Assembly (NCBI GenBank): GCA_036493915.1
Contig: DASXPA010000188.1
Coordinates: 1 to 14,683, forward strand
DNA length: 14,683 nt
From: Palsa-1392 sp036493915
GTDB lineage: Bacteria; Verrucomicrobiota; Verrucomicrobiia; Chthoniobacterales; UBA10450
Direction: 5' to 3'
This document shows, one piece after another, positions 7,661-13,385 of this stretch (its first letter is position 1; every line of letters starts with the position of its first letter). The notes beneath the pieces are model-generated. The model was given only the letters and a program-made list of their open reading frames with translations, was not told the DNA's origin and did not search any database. A program made the position numbers and the translations under genes.

Positions 7661-8356
7661 CTAAGCGCGGCGGCGGCGGCGGAAGCCAGCCAGCACGAAT
7701 CCTCCGACGGCAAGACCGAGCAACGCAGTCGTGGCTGGTTCCGGCACTGAAGAGAAGGTCACCGCAAAAGCGAGGTCCTCGTTGTTAGGAGAGCGGTGGG
7801 CCCAGGGCTCGCCGTTCACGGTCGCGTAGGTGTCGCCAGGATTTGTATTGATAAAGACAAACTCGCCCGGCGGATATTGGTCGGTCGCTCCGTTGAATGC
7901 CGTCGCCTCGACTGCGCCATTGCCGCTCCCGGGATAGGAAAGGGATTCCACGACGAGGAAGAGTAACTGGCCGTTGGCCACCGGCACGTTGGGATTCAGC
8001 GTGAAATCGGTTAGCGGATTTCCATTCACCGCCGTCAGCTCACCACTATTGAAAAGGATGTTGCTCAAGTCCGGCGCAAAACCGAGACCACCGCCGCCAT
8101 CCGGACGCGCGCCGGTGATGAGAAAATTAAAATTAATATTACCAGCCGTAGCAATTAGCTGGAGCGTTGCAGAATTCAGAAAGGCATCATCGGCGACAAC
8201 CGATTGCGCATAGAACGTGGTGTTCGGTTGCCCGAACGTGGTTTGATCAAAATTCCCGGGTAAACCGCGGAGATCAGTCGTGCTGGCCTGGGCGGCAAGC
8301 CCAGCCAGTGTGCAAAGAGCGCAGATCGACAGGAATAATTTCGTGGATTTGTTCAT
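7661..8356 (-). CDS. PEP-CTERM sorting-domain surface protein
   Basis: This 231-residue exported protein is probably processed by an exosortase and attached to the outer surface or exopolysaccharide. The N-terminus MNKSTKLFLSICALCTLAGL, ending in AAQA before STTDL, is a signal peptide with cleavage near residue 24. The C-terminal 28 residues are a textbook PEP-CTERM signal: VPEP motif, hydrophobic segment (ATTALLGLAVGGFVLAG) and a basic tail FRRRRR. The body is Gly/Asn/Pro-rich with beta-strand-like repeats (for example FNFLITGARPDGGGGLGF) and resembles no catalytic family that I recognise. AAGGGG at 8366-8371 is a good ribosome binding site. No exosortase or EPS genes are in view. The gene has no TCGTTAGGC motif and lies between two copies of methyltransferase 3' sequence. 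Confidence 0.93.
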   Translation of the reverse strand: MNKSTKLFLSICALCTLAGLAAQASTTDLRGLPGNFDQTTFGQPNTTFYAQSVVADDAFLNSATLQLIATAGNINFNFLITGARPDGGGGLGFAPDLSNILFNSGELTAVNGNPLTDFTLNPNVPVANGQLLFLVVESLSYPGSGNGAVEATAFNGATDQYPPGEFVFINTNPGDTYATVNGEPWAHRSPNNEDLAFAVTFSSVPEPATTALLGLAVGGFVLAGFRRRRRA

Positions 8357-8392
8357 AATAGTAAGCCCCTTCGGTCGCGGTTTTTCCCAAAT

Positions 8393-8408
8393 AGCAAATG
8401 TGCTGTCA
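8393..8408 (-). promoter_or_regulatory. Candidate sigma-54-type promoter for the PEP-CTERM gene
   Basis: Read on the minus strand, TGACAG-CACAT-TTGCT has the sigma-54 spacing. The -12 element TTGCT is perfect, and the -24 element TGACAG matches TGGCAC at four of six positions, with A in place of the second conserved G. Predicted initiation near 8381 would leave a short leader containing the AAGGGG ribosome binding site. Control of PEP-CTERM genes by the PrsK/PrsR system with sigma-54 is known in other bacteria. The weak -24 GG keeps confidence low. Confidence 0.35.
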
Positions 8409-8425
8409 AGACTTTTATTGACAGC
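8402..8425. promoter_or_regulatory. Perfect dyad GCTGTCAA-N8-TTGACAGC
   Basis: GCTGTCAA at 8402-8409 is a perfect inverted match to TTGACAGC at 8418-8425 with an AT-rich 8-base centre. It lies about 45 bases upstream of the PEP-CTERM start and overlaps the candidate -24 element, so it looks like an operator. A sigma-70 reading (TTGACA as a -35) is possible, but no good -10 hexamer sits 16-18 bases downstream. Confidence 0.5.
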
Positions 8426-8428
8426 TGG

Positions 8429-8662
8429 TTATCGTCTGCACCTCGGGGGTAGACGCTGTTTAGCAGGACGCCGGGGCGCGCACGCATTGGCTGCGCGTCA
8501 CGCAACGAGTAAACGTGGCGTGGCGCGCTTTTCGCCGATCTACGCTTCAGGCGCGCGATCTGGCGGATTTGAGCGAAAAGGTTGACGCTGCGCGGGGACA
8601 CCCTTTTCGACAGGCTTCCGCAAACGGCCGAAATCGCCGCGCTCGCAGCATCTTGCCCGTAA
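8429..8662 (+). pseudogene. Decayed 3' remnant of a second RlmD/TrmA-type methyltransferase
   Basis: Across frames this stretch retraces the C-terminal third of the intact methyltransferase. ATCGTC...CACCTCGGGGG near 8429 resembles the IVDPP-R-GG region. QRVNVAW...STLQARDLADLS matches YVSCNPPTLARDLADLS with the catalytic SCNP destroyed. After a frameshift near 8575-8580, LTLRGDTLFDRLPQTAEIAALA matches FTLGSVTPFDMFPQTAEIEALA, ending at a TAA at 8660-8662. The general-base Glu is Ala here. The 5' two thirds are absent, and the PEP-CTERM promoter region begins just before the remnant. Like the intact gene, it is followed after about 30 bases by a GGAGGACGG repeat. Confidence 0.65.
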
Positions 8663-8691
8663 GGAATAAAGCGGCGCGACACCAACTCCGG

Positions 8692-8846
8692 GGAGGACGG
8701 TCTGGTCGCCCGTAGCACTTGGCCCAAGTCTCGACCAAGCCCGTTGCGCGGGAGCGCAAAGTTCTATGCGATCCCAGGGCTCTCTCATCCCGCTGCGGAT
8801 GGTCGGCGGAGACTCCTTCGGACGACGGGTTACCAACCCGTCCTCC
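8692..8846. repeat. GGAGGACGG palindromic repeat, copy 2
   Basis: The ends of this 155-base element are 22-base inverted repeats agreeing at 18 of 22 positions: 8692-8713 starts GGAGGACGG-TCTGGT, and the complement of 8825-8846 starts GGAGGACGG-GTTGGT. The right end is itself a perfect hairpin, GACGGGTT-ACC-AACCCGTC (8824-8842), lying 39 bases beyond the DUF1802 stop, where it could act as a terminator-like structure although no T-run follows. It has no ORF and looks like a REP or MITE-type palindrome. Confidence 0.7.
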
Positions 8847-8880
8847 TAGGAACTTCACTCGCAACGGCAAGCGCTGCTCG

Positions 8881-9432
8881 TTAGGCGCTCGGCCGCACCG
8901 CGCGCTCGAATTGTGCGCGTCGTTGCTCCTGTTTCGCGTCGTCGAGCACCGGATAGAGCTGCAGTTTCGGCGGCACCTCCGGCAACTCCACCCACGAGCG
9001 GCAACCGCCATAGCGCGGCGCGTCCGGAAACCTCCAGGCCGACGCGAGCCTGAAAACCCGCACGAACGCCACCTGAACGCCCGGCGCGCTGTCGTAATCG
9101 AAACGCTCCCGCACCACGCTCTCCTGCAAAATGTGCAGCGGCGCCAGCGCTCGTGCCTTTTCCCAATCCTCCACGCAATGCGTCTCCTCGATCCGCACGA
9201 AAGAGCGAATCTCAATTTCGTCAGGCAAACGCTCGGGAAATTCCGTGTTCGTTAGGCGAGTGCGCCCGAGCTGCTCGTGGAAGAACGTCGGGAAGAGAAA
9301 AAACTCGGGGTGCCGAAACTGGAAACCATCGCGCCCTTCCGCGATCCCGCCTTTGCGCACGATGACCGACTGTCGCCCGTCGCCCAACGCCTTACAAACC
9401 AGCGCCCACTCTTTGAAACCGACACTTTCCAT
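8881..9432 (-). CDS. DUF1802 family protein
   Basis: This 183-residue cytosolic protein of unknown function carries the DUF1802 hallmarks: FKEWALVCKALGDGRQSVIVRKGGIAEGRDGF at the N-terminus, then FRHPEFFLFPTFFHEQ. The C-terminal half includes RSWVELPEVP. The sole nearby start is the ATG at 9430-9432, seven residues before the conserved FKEWAL. It is divergent from the PHP gene with only 29 bases between starts, so the two promoters must overlap or extend into the neighbouring genes. The stop codon TAA is the complement of 8881-8883 and lies inside a TCGTTAGGC motif (8878-8886). A second copy at 9249-9257 is read L-T-N. Confidence 0.9.
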   Translation of the reverse strand: MESVGFKEWALVCKALGDGRQSVIVRKGGIAEGRDGFQFRHPEFFLFPTFFHEQLGRTRLTNTEFPERLPDEIEIRSFVRIEETHCVEDWEKARALAPLHILQESVVRERFDYDSAPGVQVAFVRVFRLASAWRFPDAPRYGGCRSWVELPEVPPKLQLYPVLDDAKQEQRRAQFERAVRPSA

Positions 9433-9461
9433 TTCGTGGCGCGCAAACTACGCTCCGGCCC

Positions 9462-10190
9462 ATGCCCTTCAAGATCGACCTGCATACGCATTCGTTCTTC
9501 TCGGGTGACGGCGTCTCCAGTCCGGAGCAGAACATCACCGCGGCGCGCGCCAAAGGGCTCGACGGTTTCGCCCTCACCGATCACAACACGAACGACGGCG
9601 TCGAGTATCTGCGAGACAAGGGTCTGATTCGCGAAGACGGGCTGCCGGTCGATGGATTTCTCGTCATTCCCGGAGTCGAAGTGACAACCGCCGAAGGTCA
9701 CCTCCTCTGCATCGGCGCGTCGCTGCCGTATCTGAAAGGCCGGCCCGCGCGCCTCGTCTGCGAGCTGATCCACGAACGCGGCGGGCTCGCGGTTCCGCCG
9801 CATCCGTACGATCTTTTTCGCGCCGGGATTCGCTTTTCCACCCTGCAGAATCTGCCCATCGATGCGCTCGAAGTCTTCAACGCCGCGACCACGCTGCGTC
9901 GCTACAATCGTTATGCCTTCAAGTATGCGCAGATGCGCGGGTTGCCGATGACGGCGGCAAGCGATGCACACCATCACGTTGCCATCGGGACGGCCTACAC
10001 CATTCTGAACACGGAGGATTTTTCGTTAGGCGGCATTCTCGCCCAGATCGTGAAGAGCAACGAGCTCAATCAGCAGTATCTGACGCCGCGCGACAGCGTG
10101 CGCAAAACCTGGAACAACTGGATGCGCCTGCGCCGGCGCAAAACCTTGCCGGTGAAACCGGGGGCGCCCGTCCCGGGCAACGGCGCTTAG
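9462..10190 (+). CDS. PHP-domain metal-dependent phosphoesterase
   Basis: This 242-residue PHP (polymerase and histidinol phosphatase) fold protein probably hydrolyses a phosphate ester with a cluster of two or three metals; its substrate is unknown. Metal ligands visible in order are H8 and H10 (DLHTHS), D40 and H41 (LTDHNTND), E73 (IPGVEVTT), H80 (EGHLL), H114 (PPHPYD), and D168 and H170 (AASDAHHH). The segment from ALEVFNAATTLRRYNRYA to SDAHH resembles the PHP-associated C-terminal domain. There is no signal peptide. The tail after residue 210 is basic (MRLRRRK), possibly for nucleic acid or membrane contact. The TCGTTAGGC site at 10023-10031 is read S-L-G. The gene converges on the YyaL-type gene with a hairpin between. 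Confidence 0.92.
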   Translation: MPFKIDLHTHSFFSGDGVSSPEQNITAARAKGLDGFALTDHNTNDGVEYLRDKGLIREDGLPVDGFLVIPGVEVTTAEGHLLCIGASLPYLKGRPARLVCELIHERGGLAVPPHPYDLFRAGIRFSTLQNLPIDALEVFNAATTLRRYNRYAFKYAQMRGLPMTAASDAHHHVAIGTAYTILNTEDFSLGGILAQIVKSNELNQQYLTPRDSVRKTWNNWMRLRRRKTLPVKPGAPVPGNGA

Positions 10191-10195
10191 CTTAG

Positions 10196-10253
10196 GTAGC
10201 GCGAGCTTTCAGCCTGCGCGATTCGTTAGGGTGCGAGCTGGAGCTCGCGCTAC
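10196..10253. terminator. Palindrome between convergent genes (GTAGCGCGAGCT arms)
   Basis: GTAGCGCGAGCT at 10196-10207 is a perfect inverted match to AGCTCGCGCTAC at 10242-10253, with a 34-base centre containing a TCGTTAGG octamer (10223-10230). It begins six bases after the PHP stop, and its right arm contains the stop codon of the converging gene (10250-10252). A role as a bidirectional terminator is likely from position, but there is no T-run on either side. It may be one copy of a dispersed palindrome. Confidence 0.55.
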
Positions 10254-12415
10254 TTTAACAGCTTTCTCAGCTCCGCCGGCGAAGTAACGGGCGCTTTGCA
10301 GGTAAAGTTTTCGCAAACGTAGGCCGCGGCTTTTTCGTCGACCGGTCTCATCTCCCGCACTTCCGCCAGTTTTTCGCCGAGGTATTTTTGGCCATCGGCG
10401 CCGTCGGCCAGGAGGACGATCGTGTTGGGCAGGAAATGTTGATGCGTTTCTGTGAGCAACGCACGCGTGTCGTCCGCCTCTCGCGCTCCAGCAACGACAA
10501 TCTGCCTCGGATTCGTGAGGCTGAAGTCGAGCGCGACCAGAAGTTGCGGGAGCGCGCCTGGAAAATGTTGCAGCGCGATCGCGAAAGCCGCGATCGTATT
10601 TTTTCCACGCTCCTGCATCGCCTGGTCGGCGCGGATTTGGCCAAGGCGCAGAAGGTTGAGCGCGGCGACCGAGCTCGGCGCGGGCTCGGCGTTGTCGTTG
10701 TCCTCTTTCATGCGCAAAAGGATGCTCGCGTCCTTCCCCGTGCTGGTGAAATAGCCGCCTTGTTTTTCATCCCAAAAGTGACGGTCCTCCGTCGCCTGCA
10801 GTTGCTCCGCGAGCTGCAGCCATTTTACGTCGAACGATGCTTCGTAGAGATCGAGCAACCCCCGAATGTAAAAGGCGTAATCATCGGCGAAACCCGGAAT
10901 ATCGGCCGGGCCCTCGCGATAACTCCGCCGCAGCGTGTGCTCCTTTTTGTCGTAAAGCCTTTGCCTAACGAATTCGGCGGCGCGCGTGGCGGCGGCGAGG
11001 TAGTTACCGTCACCTGTCACTTGGGCGGCGCGGGCGTAAGCGGAAATCATGAGCCCATTCCAGGCGGTGATGATCTTGTCGTCGAGATGCGGGCGCGGTC
11101 GCTTCGCGCGGAGGGCGAGCAATTTGCTGGAACTCTTGCCTAACGAATCGCGAATCGCGGCTTCGGTTTTTTCGAAATGCCGCGCGGTCTCCGCGAGCGT
11201 GTGGCGTTCGTGGAGAATGTTTTTGCCGCGCAGCTCGCCGTGCGGATCACTGCCGTCGGGAATGTTGCCATTCGCTTCCACGCCATAGCGAAAGTTGAAA
11301 ATCGCCGCTTCAGCGCCGAGCGCGTGGTCGATCTCATTCTTCGTCCAGACGTAAAAGGCGCCTTCTTTTTTCTCGGGGCCCGCGAAGGCGGCGCTGTCGG
11401 CGTCTTCCGCGGAGTAGAAGCCGCCCTCGGGTGAAGTCATGTCGCGGCGCACGTAATCGAGGGTGTCGCGGGCGACGCGTTCGAACTCGGCCTCGTGCGT
11501 GATCTGGAAAGCGGTAAGGTAAGCGCTCGCCAGCTGCGCCTGATCGTAGAGCATTTTCTCGAAGTGCGGCACGCGCCAGAGCGCATCGACGGAATAACGA
11601 TGAAAGCCGCCGCCAAGCTGATCGTGCATCCCGCCGGCGGCCATCTTGCGCAAGGTGAAAAGGTTCATCTCAAGCGCGTGTTTACCCTCAGCGGAAGCGG
11701 CGCGATCGCGCTGATAAATGCGGAAAAGAAAATTGAACGTAGCCGGTCGTGGAAATTTCGGCGCACCGCCGAAACCGCCTTCTTGCGGATCGTAGCTGCG
11801 CGCAAACTGCCCGTACGCGGCCTCCAACGTTTTCTCGTTAGGCTGGGCGGCCGCGACCGCGGGTACGGCGTTGCTGCGGTCAAGCGCGGCGACGATCTGA
11901 TTGCCGCTCTCAACGATTTTGACGTGATCGTTTTTCCAGGCGTCAGCGATGCGGTGGAGGACTTTTGTGAACCCCGGCTGGCCGTAGCGATCATCGGGCG
12001 GAAAATAAGTGCCGCCGACAAATGGCTTCAGGTCGGGCGTTAACCAGACGCTCATCGGCCACCCGCCGCCGCCGGTCGTTGCCTGGACGAAAGTCATGTA
12101 AACGCGGTCGACATCCGGTCGTTCTTCGCGATCGACTTTGATGTTCACGAAATACTTGTTCATGATCGCCGCGACTTCCGGTTTCTCGAACTCCTCGCGC
12201 TCCATCACGTGGCACCAATGGCAGGTGGAATAGCCGATGGAGAGAAAGATCGGTTTGTGCTCCCGGCGCGCTTTGGCAAAGGCTTTCTCGCCCCACGGAT
12301 ACCAATCAACCGGGTTGCGCGCGTGCTGGAGGAGGTAAGGCGACTTTTCGTGGATGAGCCGGTTGGTGTGCTCGACGTGCGCAGGGCTGACTTCGGCGGC
12401 GGGTGTGGATGTCAC
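10250..12415 (-). CDS. Thioredoxin-domain protein, YyaL/SPATA20 (DUF255) family
   Basis: This is a 721-residue protein of a widely conserved but poorly understood family. Residues about 15-175 form the DUF255 thioredoxin-like domain, beginning HTNRLIHEKSPYLLQHARNPVDWYPW with the redox motif C65-H-W-C68 (GYSTCHWCHVME), then VDREERPDVD and GGWPMSVWLTPDLKPF. The rest is an alpha/alpha-barrel of the six-hairpin glycosidase or epimerase type (GGMHDQLGGGFHRYSVD, PHFEKMLYDQAQL, YSAEDADS, ITAWNGLMISAYARA). There is no signal peptide. The start is a GTG complementary to 12413-12415, chosen because HTNRLI normally lies near the N-terminus and no ATG occurs before residue 70. Three TCGTTAGGC sites (10963, 11138, 11835) are read V-R, S-L-G and P-N-E. 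The stop lies in the palindrome shared with the convergent PHP gene. Confidence 0.92.
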   Translation of the reverse strand: MTSTPAAEVSPAHVEHTNRLIHEKSPYLLQHARNPVDWYPWGEKAFAKARREHKPIFLSIGYSTCHWCHVMEREEFEKPEVAAIMNKYFVNIKVDREERPDVDRVYMTFVQATTGGGGWPMSVWLTPDLKPFVGGTYFPPDDRYGQPGFTKVLHRIADAWKNDHVKIVESGNQIVAALDRSNAVPAVAAAQPNEKTLEAAYGQFARSYDPQEGGFGGAPKFPRPATFNFLFRIYQRDRAASAEGKHALEMNLFTLRKMAAGGMHDQLGGGFHRYSVDALWRVPHFEKMLYDQAQLASAYLTAFQITHEAEFERVARDTLDYVRRDMTSPEGGFYSAEDADSAAFAGPEKKEGAFYVWTKNEIDHALGAEAAIFNFRYGVEANGNIPDGSDPHGELRGKNILHERHTLAETARHFEKTEAAIRDSLGKSSSKLLALRAKRPRPHLDDKIITAWNGLMISAYARAAQVTGDGNYLAAATRAAEFVRQRLYDKKEHTLRRSYREGPADIPGFADDYAFYIRGLLDLYEASFDVKWLQLAEQLQATEDRHFWDEKQGGYFTSTGKDASILLRMKEDNDNAEPAPSSVAALNLLRLGQIRADQAMQERGKNTIAAFAIALQHFPGALPQLLVALDFSLTNPRQIVVAGAREADDTRALLTETHQHFLPNTIVLLADGADGQKYLGEKLAEVREMRPVDEKAAAYVCENFTCKAPVTSPAELRKLLK

Positions 12416-12713
12416 GTTTTATCTTACAGGCAATGCCGGAATCGCGCGAAGGCGGGACGTTAGTTCGCGATCGCCCAGGACGCGCGCCTTTGCGAGCAGA
12501 GTTTTCCGGAGGTCTCCGAAAAAGGCGACGCGGAAGCGGAGCTGGTCGTGACCTAACGACGGCGGCCTCTCTCTTCTTGGGGAGGACAGGATGTTTCCGC
12601 TCGTCCGGTGCAGCCTGCACCGAACCGCGGAGATGATTAGGCGAATGCGGGACGTCAATTCTCTCCCAAGAGACGGTCTTGTGCTCGCAGAGTGACGCTG
12701 ACAACATTCGCCG
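12416..12713. other. Divergent spacer between the YyaL-type gene and modB
   Basis: I see no credible gene in these 298 bases and no modA. They hold a TCGTTAGG octamer (complement of 12552-12559), a GGAGGACAGGATGTTTCCG stretch at 12581-12599 that resembles the left arm of the GGAGGACGG repeats, and a perfect hairpin CGGTGCA-GCC-TGCACCG at 12606-12622. The promoters of both flanking genes should lie here, but I cannot assign -35 and -10 boxes with confidence. I find no resemblance to a molybdenum-cofactor riboswitch. Confidence 0.5.
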
Positions 12714-13385
12714 GTGCAACCCGATGAATGGCAGGCGGTGCGATTCACGCTCGCGGCTTGCGCGGGCAGCACCCTCCTGATTTTGCCTTTCGGGCTCGCG
12801 ATTGCCTGGTTGCTGGCGCGGCCGCGTTGGTTAGGCAAATCGGTCGTCGAGACTTTCGTTACGCTGCCGCTGGTAATGCCGCCGGTCGCGACCGGCTTGA
12901 TCTTGCTCAAGCTCCTCGGCCGACGCGGGCCGCTTGGCGGATTTCTCCATCGTCACTTCGATCTCGGCATCGTCTTTACCTGGCGCGCGGTGGTGATCGC
13001 AGCAGCGGTGATGTCGTTCCCGCTGCTCGTCCGCTCGGCGCGGGTGGGATTTCAAAATGTGAACCGTCGCTACGAACAGATCGCGCGCTCGTTAGGCGCG
13101 GGGGAGTGGCGCGTTTTCTGGACGATCTCGCTCCCGCTCGCCGCGCGCGCAATCGGCGGCGGCGTGCTCCTTGCGTTTGCCCGCGCGGTCGGGGAATTTG
13201 GCGCGACGATTTTGGTCGCGGGAAATATTCCGGGCGAAACGCAGACACTTTCGCTGCGGATTTACGAAGCGGTGCAGCTCGGGCATGACGCGACCGCATA
13301 TCGGTTGCTGTTTGTTTGTGTCGTGATTGCGTTTGGCGCGGTCTTCACGGCGGAATGGCTGCTGCGAACTAGGAGCGCGCGATGA
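12714..13385 (+). CDS. modB: Molybdate ABC transporter permease ModB
   Basis: This is the inner-membrane permease subunit for molybdate (or tungstate) import, 223 residues, the usual ModB length. The start is the GTG at 12714; an overlapping ATG at 12724 is out of frame. About five hydrophobic membrane segments are visible (near 11-35, 45-68, 87-106, 145-170, 197-217). The cytoplasmic EAA-type loop that docks on the ATPase is EQIARSLGAGEWRVFWTISLPLA (121-143). FARAVGEFGATILVAGNIPG (155-174) is a ModB signature. The stop overlaps the modC start by four bases (ATGA, 13382-13385), implying translational coupling. The TCGTTAGGC site at 13089-13097 lies in the EAA loop as S-L-G, and TGGTTAGGC at 12828-12836 is a near match. 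Confidence 0.93.
   Translation: MQPDEWQAVRFTLAACAGSTLLILPFGLAIAWLLARPRWLGKSVVETFVTLPLVMPPVATGLILLKLLGRRGPLGGFLHRHFDLGIVFTWRAVVIAAAVMSFPLLVRSARVGFQNVNRRYEQIARSLGAGEWRVFWTISLPLAARAIGGGVLLAFARAVGEFGATILVAGNIPGETQTLSLRIYEAVQLGHDATAYRLLFVCVVIAFGAVFTAEWLLRTRSAR

Noticed and set aside
10388..11143. 251-codon plus-strand ORF opposite the YyaL-type gene
   Set aside because: It is antisense to a conserved 721-residue protein, with atypical composition and no recognisable motif.
12416..12713. Possible molybdenum-cofactor riboswitch or regulatory RNA before modB, prompted by the hairpin at 12606-12622
   Set aside because: Only one 7-bp hairpin is visible and the conserved riboswitch core is not recognisable; it fits the dispersed palindromes better.
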